Shown here in pieces: positions 19,749 to 27,563 of a stretch of 64,000 nt of DNA. Position 1 is the first letter of the stretch, and the number at the start of each line of letters is the position of its first letter. Where the stretch lies: assembly GCF_000814765.1 (NCBI RefSeq), contig NZ_JWIC01000001.1, positions 1 to 64,000 on the forward strand, given 5' to 3'. The notes under the pieces are model-generated. The model searched no databases, had not been told where the DNA came from, and worked only from the letters and a program-made list of their open reading frames with translations. The translations under genes and the position numbers were made by a program. Source of the DNA: Pseudoalteromonas luteoviolacea. GTDB lineage: Bacteria > Pseudomonadota > Gammaproteobacteria > Enterobacterales > Alteromonadaceae.

Positions 19749-19793
19749 GCAGTGAATAATGCGCTTTGGTAGCTAACTACCTCTATTCACTGC
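19749..19793 (-). other. Structured 3' UTR element of glnA
   Basis: Between the glnA stop and its terminator there is a perfect 10-bp inverted repeat (GCAGTGAATA / TATTCACTGC) enclosing a smaller hairpin (GGTAG-CTAA-CTACC). Together with the terminator this gives a compact folded 3' UTR of about 120 nt. Enterobacteria release the sRNA GlnZ from the glnA 3' UTR; whether this element does the same is inference. Confidence 0.45.
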
Positions 19794-19807
19794 AAGTAAT
19801 TTGCGAA

Positions 19808-21214
19808 TTAAACGCTGTAGTACATTTCAAACTCAACTGGGTGAGTTGTCATGTTAAGCTTTTCAACTTCTTGAGACTTAAGTGCAATGTATGCATCGAT
19901 TAGGTCGTCAGTGAATACGCCACCTTGTGTTAAGAACTCGCGGTCTGCGTCAAGTGAAGCCAGTGCTTCTTCTAGAGATGCTGCAACTGTTGGAATTTCT
20001 GCTGCTTCTTCAGCTGGTAGATCGTACAGATCTTTATCCATTGCATCACCAGGGTGGATTTTGTTCTTAATACCGTCAAGGCCTGCCATTAACATTGCAG
20101 AGAAAGCAAGGTAAGGGTTTGCTGTTGGGTCAGGGAAACGTACTTCGATACGACGTGCTTTCTCTGAAGGTACAACTGGAATACGGATTGACGCTGAACG
20201 GTTACGCGCAGAGTATGCAAGCATAACAGGTGCTTCGAAGCCAGGTACTAGACGCTTGTATGAGTTAGTAGACGCGTTTGCAAATGCATTGATTGCTTTA
20301 GCATGCTTGATGATACCACCGATGTAGTAAAGGGCATCTTCAGATAGGCCGCCGTACTTGTCACCTGCGAAGATGTTTTGACCATCTTTACCTAGAGATT
20401 GGTGGCAGTGCATACCAGAACCGTTGTCACCAACAACTGGTTTAGGCATGAAGGTTGCTGTTTTGCCATAGTGGTGGGCCATGTTGTGGATAACGTACTT
20501 CATCTCTTGGATTTCGTCCGCTTTGATAACCATGGTATTGAAGCGTGTTGCGATCTCATTTTGACCTGCTGTTGCTACTTCATGGTGGTGCGCTTCTACC
20601 ACTTGACCGAACTCTTCAAGTACCAGACATGTTGCACTTCTCCAGTCTTGTGAAGAATCAACAGGTGCTACTGGGAAATAACCACCTTTTACGCCAGGAC
20701 GGTGACCTGTGTTGCCTTCGTCATAGCTCTTGTCTGAGTTCCAAGATGCTTCTTCAGCGTCGATAGAGTACATAGAACCTGACATGTCAGTTTTGTATTT
20801 AACATCGTCGAATAAGAAGAATTCTGGCTCTGGACCAAATAGTACAGTATCAGCGATACCCGTTGAACGCATGTAGTCTTCAGCGCGCTTAGCAACTGAA
20901 CGTGGGTCACGCTCATAGCCTTGCATGGTTGCAGGCTCTAATACGTCACAACGTACAATCATCGTTGTTTCTTCAGCGAACGGGTCAAGCTTAACTGTGC
21001 TTGCGTCTGGCATTAACACCATGTCAGATTCGTTAATACCTTTCCAGCCAGCAATTGACGAACCGTCGAACATTTTACCGTCTTCAAAGAAGTCTTCATC
21101 GGCTTGATGATGAGGGATTGAAACGTGTTGTTCTTTACCTTTAGTGTCCGTGAAACGTAAATCTACAAACTTTACTTCATTCTCTTTAATAAAATCTAAA
21201 ACCGATTGTGACAT
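19808..21214 (-). CDS. glnA: Glutamine synthetase, type I
   Basis: GlnA makes glutamine from glutamate, ammonia and ATP in a dodecamer. The 468 residues match the E. coli enzyme. Conserved active-site blocks are visible: [11 protein letters not shown] near 125-135, [10 protein letters not shown], the ATP-site segment [16 protein letters not shown]-type [12 protein letters not shown] and the adenylylation loop [10 protein letters not shown] with the Tyr equivalent to Tyr397 of E. coli. Upstream lie a sigma-54 promoter and NtrC sites, so expression should rise under nitrogen limitation. It is transcribed alone, ending at the terminator at 19683-19708. Confidence 0.98.
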   Translation of the reverse strand: MSQSVLDFIKENEVKFVDLRFTDTKGKEQHVSIPHHQADEDFFEDGKMFDGSSIAGWKGINESDMVLMPDASTVKLDPFAEETTMIVRCDVLEPATMQGYERDPRSVAKRAEDYMRSTGIADTVLFGPEPEFFLFDDVKYKTDMSGSMYSIDAEEASWNSDKSYDEGNTGHRPGVKGGYFPVAPVDSSQDWRSATCLVLEEFGQVVEAHHHEVATAGQNEIATRFNTMVIKADEIQEMKYVIHNMAHHYGKTATFMPKPVVGDNGSGMHCHQSLGKDGQNIFAGDKYGGLSEDALYYIGGIIKHAKAINAFANASTNSYKRLVPGFEAPVMLAYSARNRSASIRIPVVPSEKARRIEVRFPDPTANPYLAFSAMLMAGLDGIKNKIHPGDAMDKDLYDLPAEEAAEIPTVAASLEEALASLDADREFLTQGGVFTDDLIDAYIALKSQEVEKLNMTTHPVEFEMYYSV

Positions 21215-21273
21215 GTGTCCTCCGACTCGTGGGTTATTTTTTGCTGCAATAATTTGCTTAACTGCGCTCTTAT

Positions 21274-21291
21274 AAGCGTGATCTGTGCCAA
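21274..21291 (-). promoter_or_regulatory. Sigma-54 promoter of glnA
   Basis: On the minus strand TTGGCACAGATCACGCTT has the GG-N10-GC spacing of -24/-12 promoters and TGGCAC at -24. The -12 part (ACGCT) is weaker than TTGCT. Transcription would start near 21262, giving a ~48-nt leader before the glnA ATG. Confidence 0.75.
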
Positions 21292-21384
21292 TAATGCAAC
21301 TTATTGTAAAGTATGGTTTATTTTGTTTTTGATGGTTTGGTATGGTGTGATTGACCTAAATGAGTGCACCATTTGAGGTCGTAT

Positions 21385-21401
21385 TGCACTAATTTGGTGC
21401 A
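21385..21401. promoter_or_regulatory. NtrC binding site upstream of glnA
   Basis: TGCACTAATTTGGTGCA fits the NtrC consensus with one mismatch and lies ~125-140 bp upstream of the predicted glnA start, a usual enhancer distance. A partial second site starting TGCACC is seen at 21365. Apart from these, 21215-21427 is gene-free. Confidence 0.8.
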
Positions 21402-21427
21402 ATGCGTTAAAGGCCTGACTGAGTGGT

Positions 21428-21643
21428 TTATTCCAACCACTCTAGCATGCTAAGCGAGTGTAAAAATGCAGGACTCGCATCGCTGGATTGGGACAGCAAC
21501 ACGAGCTCACAGGTTAAGCATAGTCCATTTATTTTACCGAGGGGCAAGATAAATAAACCAGCCGCCATGACAAACCAGATACAACATCTCAGGAAGGAAA
21601 TTATCATGATATTACATGCTGATTGACGGCTGGTTTGAGACAT
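21428..21643 (-). CDS. Possible small membrane protein after the permease gene
   Basis: A 71-codon ORF beginning 2 nt after the permease stop, with AAAGGCG about 8 nt upstream, so translational coupling is possible. The product would have a polar N-terminus, one hydrophobic segment (about residues 12-35, with Cys pairs) and a polar tail. I recognise no family, and the codon usage could equally be chance. Its 5' end is well placed, but the coding status is uncertain. Confidence 0.25.
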   Translation of the reverse strand: MSQTSRQSACNIMIISFLRCCIWFVMAAGLFILPLGKINGLCLTCELVLLSQSSDASPAFLHSLSMLEWLE

Positions 21644-21645
21644 GG

Positions 21646-24084
21646 TTAAGCGCCTTTTAGTGCGTATTGTGCAGGCTGGCGAATAATGCTCCACGCTGAC
21701 AGCAAGGTGATACCCACGACCAGACTTGCTATCAGGACCACAGGGATCAACCAACTCCATATATTCATCATTTGCATGATGGGCGAAGATGCGGCACTAA
21801 AGTAGCCGATTAGTAATGTGCAGGTAGCCGCAGCGGCTGCGATTAAAAATGGCTGCATATTTTCTGTCAGTACCAATTTAAAAATTGCCATAGGCGTTGC
21901 GCCAATGGACATTCTAATACCTAGTTCATAGCGTCTTAAGGCAATGGCATAGCTAAATACGCCATAAATACCAATACTTGCTAATATCACCGCGACCACT
22001 GAAAGTACGATAGTAAAGATACTGGCAACGCGCTGTGATTTAAGGTGTGAGGACAAAATTTGCTCCGTGGTTTGTAAATCATAAACACGTATTTGTGAGT
22101 GTACTTGTGTCAATGCATCATTGATACTTTGTCTAGACAGTTGCACGTTAGGTTTACTTTCGACGACAACAATAGGGTATCCGGTGTTCACTCGGGGGCG
22201 ATAGGTTCTGGAAATTGGTGGCTGGTTTGGTAAATTCAAATTACCGACGATACCCACTACCGTGATCGGGTCACTGGAGTTACGTCCATACAGCTTTGCA
22301 CCGATCGGGTCTTGGCCAGAGGCTTTTATCATGTCAGCCATAAATTCATTGATGATCACCACAGGCGCTCTATCCCTGGCTTCAGCATCGGTAAAGTGAC
22401 GTCCTTGCGTTAATCTCAAGCCGAATGTTTCAAAATAAGCGCGTGTTCCCCAGACCCGTTTGTGTGACACAATAGGCTTATCCATACCTGGCTGTAACTG
22501 CGAGTGATATGTAGAGAACTGCTCTAACCAATAGGAGATAGGGGGATAACTCCCCACACCGGCACGTACGATGTCACTGTGTTGGTTTAGTTGTTCTGTT
22601 GCTTCTAGTATCAGTGTGGCGCGTTGTTCAGGGGTCATTTCAGTGAGTAAGGTGCCAACATTTAAAGCGATCTGTGAAGTATTGTTAGTATTGATATGCG
22701 TGGGGGCTGTGAGCTGAGACCAACTTTGCTTGAAAATACCCATACATAGCACCAGCAAGGAGAGGCAAAAAAATACCTGTACCGACACCAACACTTGGCG
22801 CGTATGCTTGGAGACCTGTACACCAGAGCCCTTACCACTGCTTTGTAATGCACCAATAATGGCATTGTAATTCAGCTGCTTACTCACCACCCAAGCGAGT
22901 GCCAAATCAAGAATAAGTGTTAAGACAATCGCAAATATCACTGTGTTGGTATTGAGGCTGAGTTCATCTAAGCGCGCAAGTGGGCCTGCATATCCAGCTT
23001 TTAATAAGCCTAAAATCAGGCTCACGATACCGGTGGCAACGATAAGTGCGACGGCAAATAGCAAAGATAATTCAACCAGTACTTGCTTGAATAAGTGATG
23101 AGGCTGTGCACCTAATGCAGCTTGAATGGCAAAGGCACGTTGTTGCTCAACAGCACGAGATAAAACCAGGTTACCGATATTACTGAGGGCAATAAGTAGC
23201 AGAACTACACTGCCTGCAAACATCATGATGCTGGTATTGCCTGCATCGCCAATAATACGCGTTTTGTACGTTGTAAAACGCCATTTAACATCGGTATTTG
23301 CTAAAGTGGGATCATCTGCAACCGCTGCTGGGTAGCGTGCCATCACCCAGTTATTGAGTGCGAGCTGAGTACGGTTGATATCAGCGTCTTTGGTTAATTT
23401 CCCGACCAAGTGAACCTGAATAGAAGAAAATGTCCAAACTGGATCTGGGGTATCGCGATAGTCGTAAGGGAGCCATACATCGGTGCGCCAAGTGGGGGTT
23501 GCTAATACCGGTTCAGCGAAGTGTTCAGCAGTGACGCCAACGATGATAAAGCTGACACCTTTGAAAGTCACAGAGCGGTAAAGCACTTCACTGCTCCCAC
23601 CAAAGTGTGTTTGCCAGACATCGTATGAGATAATTGCAACAGGTTGATTACTGTTGAGTCCTTCTTCTTTCGTAAAGTGACGCCCTAAAGCCAAAGGTGC
23701 ATCGATGATCTGCATATATTCGGGTGTAATAGCACCCATATTAAAGGTTGGGCTGTTTGGTAAACTTTGCTCAACATCAATACTGATATTGTGTAGTGCA
23801 AACGTCTCGATACCTGGGTGCTTATCTTTGTAAGCTTCAACTGCGCCTAAAAAGGGCAGGAAGTTTTCACGCTTTACTTCACCGTCGGCCAGCAGTTGGC
23901 CTTGTACTAAGAATAATCTGTCCTGATCAGGGTAAGGCAGTGGGGCTGCGATGATTTGATAGTTTAGATTGTACATTGCCACCATCACTCCTAACGTGAC
24001 TCCCAAGGTCATGATGATGGTCAGTGCATAGCTTTTCACTCTTGCTAGGCTCTTGATAGCAGTTAATAAGTTGTGTTTCAACAT
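21646..24084 (-). CDS. ABC permease, MacB/FtsX type (duplicated)
   Basis: An 812-residue inner-membrane permease with two MacB_PCD-FtsX units: an N-terminal TM segment (~18-40), a periplasmic domain (~45-270), three TM segments (~285-410), then a second TM, periplasmic domain and three C-terminal TM segments (~690-805). GITPEYMQII..PLALGRHF and its counterpart in the second half are the typical periplasmic-core motifs. It is the last large gene of the operon with the ATPase (13 nt upstream) and the MacA-like adaptor. It probably couples ATP hydrolysis to export of a peptide, lipid or toxic compound through an outer-membrane channel encoded elsewhere. Confidence 0.88.
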   Translation of the reverse strand: MLKHNLLTAIKSLARVKSYALTIIMTLGVTLGVMVAMYNLNYQIIAAPLPYPDQDRLFLVQGQLLADGEVKRENFLPFLGAVEAYKDKHPGIETFALHNISIDVEQSLPNSPTFNMGAITPEYMQIIDAPLALGRHFTKEEGLNSNQPVAIISYDVWQTHFGGSSEVLYRSVTFKGVSFIIVGVTAEHFAEPVLATPTWRTDVWLPYDYRDTPDPVWTFSSIQVHLVGKLTKDADINRTQLALNNWVMARYPAAVADDPTLANTDVKWRFTTYKTRIIGDAGNTSIMMFAGSVVLLLIALSNIGNLVLSRAVEQQRAFAIQAALGAQPHHLFKQVLVELSLLFAVALIVATGIVSLILGLLKAGYAGPLARLDELSLNTNTVIFAIVLTLILDLALAWVVSKQLNYNAIIGALQSSGKGSGVQVSKHTRQVLVSVQVFFCLSLLVLCMGIFKQSWSQLTAPTHINTNNTSQIALNVGTLLTEMTPEQRATLILEATEQLNQHSDIVRAGVGSYPPISYWLEQFSTYHSQLQPGMDKPIVSHKRVWGTRAYFETFGLRLTQGRHFTDAEARDRAPVVIINEFMADMIKASGQDPIGAKLYGRNSSDPITVVGIVGNLNLPNQPPISRTYRPRVNTGYPIVVVESKPNVQLSRQSINDALTQVHSQIRVYDLQTTEQILSSHLKSQRVASIFTIVLSVVAVILASIGIYGVFSYAIALRRYELGIRMSIGATPMAIFKLVLTENMQPFLIAAAAATCTLLIGYFSAASSPIMQMMNIWSWLIPVVLIASLVVGITLLSAWSIIRQPAQYALKGA

Positions 24085-24096
24085 AATGGCACCTAC

Positions 24097-24828
24097 TTAC
24101 TGTGCAACTGGAATTTCAAATGCATGTTTGGGGTCGCAGTGCTCTTCACTGTCAATGATTTTGCCATCGAGTAAATGGAGCTGACGAGTCGCCATATCGG
24201 CGTAGCGCGGATCGTGCGTCACCATACATAAGGTGGTGCCTTCGGCATTGAGCTGCTGCAACATGGCCATGACGGCATCGCCGTTGATTGAATCTAGGTT
24301 ACCTGTTGGCTCATCGACCAGCAGCATGCTTGGCTGTCCAACCAGCGCTCGGGCAATGGCAATGCGTTGTTGTTGACCACCGGAAAGTTGGTTGGGCTTG
24401 TGGCTCGCACGGTGGCTCATATCTACTTTGGCAAGGCACGCTTCCACGGCGTGTTTGATCTGCGCTTCTGGCATTGGCTCTTTTCGATATCTAAGTGGGA
24501 GCGCTACATTGTCATAGACCGTCAGTTCATCAATCAGGTTAAACGACTGGAATATGAAGCCAACTTTTTCATTGCGAATATATGCCGACTGCGCCAACGT
24601 TAATTGGCTGACCTCTTCCCCTTCAATTTGATATTGCCCAGAGCTGGGCATGTCTAACAGCCCTAAGATAGAGAGCAGCGTTGATTTACCACAGCCGGAC
24701 GGGCCGCAAATGGAGACAAAATCGCCGCGATAAATGGTGAGATCGATACCTCTTAATGCATGGGTTTCCATTTCTTCGGTGCTGAATACCTTGGTCACGC
24801 CCGACATTGTTAATACGCTTTCTTTCAT
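24097..24828 (-). CDS. ABC transporter ATPase, MacB/LolD family
   Basis: A 243-residue ATPase with Walker A GPSGCGKST, Q-loop FIFQSFNLID, signature LSGGQQQRIAIARAL, Walker B LLVDEPTGNLD and H-loop VTHD. The sequence is of the MacB/LolD/FtsE class that partners FtsX-type permeases. The ATG at 24828 with AAGGA 7 nt upstream is chosen over an in-frame ATG at 24867 that overlaps the adaptor gene end. It is the middle gene of adaptor-ATPase-permease. Confidence 0.93.
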   Translation of the reverse strand: MKESVLTMSGVTKVFSTEEMETHALRGIDLTIYRGDFVSICGPSGCGKSTLLSILGLLDMPSSGQYQIEGEEVSQLTLAQSAYIRNEKVGFIFQSFNLIDELTVYDNVALPLRYRKEPMPEAQIKHAVEACLAKVDMSHRASHKPNQLSGGQQQRIAIARALVGQPSMLLVDEPTGNLDSINGDAVMAMLQQLNAEGTTLCMVTHDPRYADMATRQLHLLDGKIIDSEEHCDPKHAFEIPVAQ

Positions 24829-24863
24829 GTCTAAATCCTTTCTTTTAATTCTTGTTATTGGGT

Positions 24864-26111
24864 TCACAGTAACGTGATGGCTTTATGCTCACTGTGCTGT
24901 GTCATATCAGAGAGAATGACACGCTGGTTTTCTTGCGCACCTTGCAGAATTTGCAAGTGACGACCCGCGTCTTCGCCGAATCGTACTGGAGTTGCAACCG
25001 CTTGATCCCCGTCGATGATGAACAGCTCGGTTGCACTATGGGCTTGCTTATTCGCTGGTCGCTCGACATATAATGTGTTGCTTAGTTGGCTTGTGAGTAT
25101 TTCAGCTTCTACGCTGAGTTCTGGTCTGGCAGACTCAGGTACTCCCTCGGTAAAAGACAGTTCTACTTCGATGGTGCCATCTTGCACTTGTGGCGTGATC
25201 CGAGTGACGGTTGCGGGAGCGCGTTCACGGCGAGTATCTATCGTTGCGGATTGTCCGACTTTGATTTGCTCTGCTTTTGATTGCGGTACGCGGATCAGCG
25301 CTTGTAAGTCATCATTACTCCCGACTTGCGCCAGCTCTTGACCAGCTGAAACGCTCTGACCAAGCTCTACAGCGAGGCGTTGGATGGTACCGCTGATCCC
25401 CGCAGTGACTTCGAGCTGTTGAGCGCGCTGCTCCAATCTCGCCAAGTTTGAGCGCGCTTGGTTTACCTGTTGTTGAGATATTTCGATGTCCTCTTGGTGT
25501 AATTGTGCCAGTTGCGTGATCCGTTGGCGTTGTAATTCGGCGCGTGCACCAAGCTGCTGTTCCTCGAGTTCAGCGGTTTGTACATCAATGGCTGGAATAA
25601 CACCCTGATCACGAAGTACTTGCTGTGCTTGGCGACGCAGTACCAGCGATTGATACTCACTTTCCAATTGGGCTTGTGTGGCTTTTTCTGACAAGCGCTC
25701 TCGCTGGTTGGCAAGCTTTTGACGACGCAAATTAGCTGCTTGTTCTTCAAGTGCCATGCGTGCTGTTTCAATCGACTGTTTGAGGTCGGGATCTTGCATT
25801 CTTAAAATCACAGAGTCCGGTGTCACAACCGCACCTGGGCGCAACAGTATTTCACTGACTGTGGCGCTACTTTGTGCCGTTAACAGCTTTTGTTGATTGG
25901 AGCGAAGGACGCCATACCCATCTACTTGAATAGCGAGATCACCGCGTTGAACGGTTGCGACAATCAAGCTGTTCTGTTTCAAGCTGGTGGAACTTGATGA
26001 TGAAGTGAAATGAAACACAGCACCTAGCACAGAGGCACAGACGACCATAGCCGTGATTTTTCTCTTGAGCGAGTGTTTTGGCGTGACTGTTTTTGATTTT
26101 GCGACGTCCAT
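24864..26111 (-). CDS. MacA/HlyD-type periplasmic adaptor
   Basis: A 415-residue membrane-fusion protein: one N-terminal TM anchor (~19-40), a biotinyl-lipoyl-like half (residues ~50-110), a long coiled coil rich in Gln, Glu, Leu and Arg (~110-235), then the second lipoyl half and a beta-barrel domain (ISGTIQRLAVELGQSVSAGQELAQV near 237-261, given in pieces here: ISGTIQ, GQSVSAGQ). It bridges the inner-membrane permease to an outer-membrane channel. It is the first gene of the transport operon, behind the sigma-54 promoter at 26148-26165. Confidence 0.9.
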   Translation of the reverse strand: MDVAKSKTVTPKHSLKRKITAMVVCASVLGAVFHFTSSSSSTSLKQNSLIVATVQRGDLAIQVDGYGVLRSNQQKLLTAQSSATVSEILLRPGAVVTPDSVILRMQDPDLKQSIETARMALEEQAANLRRQKLANQRERLSEKATQAQLESEYQSLVLRRQAQQVLRDQGVIPAIDVQTAELEEQQLGARAELQRQRITQLAQLHQEDIEISQQQVNQARSNLARLEQRAQQLEVTAGISGTIQRLAVELGQSVSAGQELAQVGSNDDLQALIRVPQSKAEQIKVGQSATIDTRRERAPATVTRITPQVQDGTIEVELSFTEGVPESARPELSVEAEILTSQLSNTLYVERPANKQAHSATELFIIDGDQAVATPVRFGEDAGRHLQILQGAQENQRVILSDMTQHSEHKAITLL

Positions 26112-26147
26112 ATTTATCTTTATTATTTATTGATGATGTAAAAGATT

Positions 26148-26165
26148 GAGCAAGCCATGTGCCAA
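26148..26165 (-). promoter_or_regulatory. Sigma-54 promoter of the adaptor/ABC operon
   Basis: On the minus strand TTGGCACATGGCTTGCTC is an excellent -24/-12 match: TGGCAC, N5, TTGCT, with GG-N10-GC spacing. Transcription would begin near 26138, 27 nt before the adaptor ATG. The neighbouring regulator is of the sigma-54-activating family, which fits. Confidence 0.85.
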
Positions 26166-26214
26166 AAAATAAGCTTTTGTTTTTAAATGATTTTATTGTT
26201 TTTATGTGGCTAGG

Positions 26215-26254
26215 TTAATAAAGCAAAGTCCGAAACCGGACTTGGCTTTATTAA
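26215..26254. promoter_or_regulatory. Long inverted repeat: terminator and/or activator site
   Basis: Arms TTAATAAAGC/GCTTTATTAA enclose AAGTCCG-AAAC-CGGACTT-like arms, giving an almost continuous 17-bp stem. It lies just after the kinase gene stop, so it may terminate the regulator-kinase transcript. It is also centred ~97 bp upstream of the predicted sigma-54 start, a normal enhancer position, and a further TTCGGAC half-site follows at 26256-26262. Either role is possible. Confidence 0.6.
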
Positions 26255-26264
26255 ATTCGGACAC

Positions 26265-27563
26265 TTAGTGAGTTGGTTGAGTTAAGGTGATAACGGCACT
26301 GGCACCCTGCTGATCATCCGTGCGATTAATTAATTGCAATTGGCCATTCATTTGCTCTGTCAGGTGTTGGCACAGCATCAAGCCGATCCCTTCACCGCGC
26401 TCTTTGGTTGAATAAAAAGGCACGAAGAGGTTGTCGGAGTTAATGAGGCCATGACCGTTGTCTGTCAGGCAAATCGTCGCAGTGTGATTTTTCAATTTCA
26501 GTGATAATGTGAGTTGTGGTGTGCCCGAGCAGGCTTCCAATGCATTTTTAGTTAAGTTGATAAGCACTTGTTTGAGTAACGTCACATCGCAATTGAGTGT
26601 AAGGTGTTGACCTTCTAGTTGCCAATTTGCCTGTGGGAATAAAGCACTCAGTTCCATACATAGCTGAGAAAAAGGCTGTTGAGTGGCTTTAACCGTGACG
26701 CTTTGTTGTAACTGTGCATAGCGTTTAACGAATTCAGCTAGGTGCTCACAGCGTTCCACAATGACATCAAAAGCAGCGCTATCTCGTTCATTATTTGCTC
26801 TGTGCCGAAGTCTTTCTAACATGGTGCTGACTGGAGTTAAGGAATTGCGGATTTCATGGCTAATGACCCGTATCAAACGTTGCCATGCCTTAAGCTCTTG
26901 TTCTCTCAAGGCGATTTGGATATCCGTCATCACCAATAAGTGATAAGTATGGCCATTGTGATTAAAGTTACTGTGGCGCACTTGCCAGCGTTGTTGGTGC
27001 TTTTCATCACTGAAGTGCCAACTAGGCTGGTGTACTAGGCCGAGGCGTGCAGCGCTGGTAAAGCGTAGCGTTTGCCAAGGCTGATTAAATAATGTTGTAC
27101 AGGCTTGGTTACCAAAGCTCAATTGCAAGCGCTCATCAAAAACGAGTATGGGTGTGTTCAACTGCTTAACAAGACGCAGAAGTAAGATTGAGTCTTTGTC
27201 TTCATTATTTTTTGAAGTAAGTAAGTCATCACTTAGTTGATTGAGTTGATGATGAAAATCCCCAATGATCCCTGCGGTAAAACGGGCTTTTGCTCGTTGG
27301 CTAAAGTCTCGATTTCGGCAAGCTTCAAGTTGAGTTGTACTGCGAACATAAGAGGATTTCATCTGAGCGATCACCCGGTGGAATACCCAGATAGTTGACC
27401 CTAGCCAAGTGATTAAGCAGCTGATTGTCACTACATTGAAAAGCGGGCGTGGTTGAGAAAGCCCGAACTGCCAGCAAACTGTGATCACGCATATCTGTAT
27501 CAAGATGAGCTGCAGGCACTGTCTTTTCCAAAAACCTTCTAAGCTATTATTCTGCCAATGCAT
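26265..27563 (-). CDS. Sensor histidine kinase (NtrY-like)
   Basis: A 432-residue membrane kinase: two TM segments (~17-35 and ~42-62), a short HAMP-like linker, a PAS-like region (~130-230), the H-box VISHEIRNSLTPVS with the phospho-His near 245, and an HATPase domain with NLTKNALEA, TDNGHGL and GEGIGLML boxes. The two TM segments are joined by only a few residues, so there is hardly any periplasmic sensor. It overlaps the regulator gene by 17 bp and is surely co-transcribed. It probably phosphorylates that regulator to switch on the ABC operon downstream. Confidence 0.9.
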   Translation of the reverse strand: MHWQNNSLEGFWKRQCLQLILIQICVITVCWQFGLSQPRPLFNVVTISCLITWLGSTIWVFHRVIAQMKSSYVRSTTQLEACRNRDFSQRAKARFTAGIIGDFHHQLNQLSDDLLTSKNNEDKDSILLLRLVKQLNTPILVFDERLQLSFGNQACTTLFNQPWQTLRFTSAARLGLVHQPSWHFSDEKHQQRWQVRHSNFNHNGHTYHLLVMTDIQIALREQELKAWQRLIRVISHEIRNSLTPVSTMLERLRHRANNERDSAAFDVIVERCEHLAEFVKRYAQLQQSVTVKATQQPFSQLCMELSALFPQANWQLEGQHLTLNCDVTLLKQVLINLTKNALEACSGTPQLTLSLKLKNHTATICLTDNGHGLINSDNLFVPFYSTKERGEGIGLMLCQHLTEQMNGQLQLINRTDDQQGASAVITLTQPTH

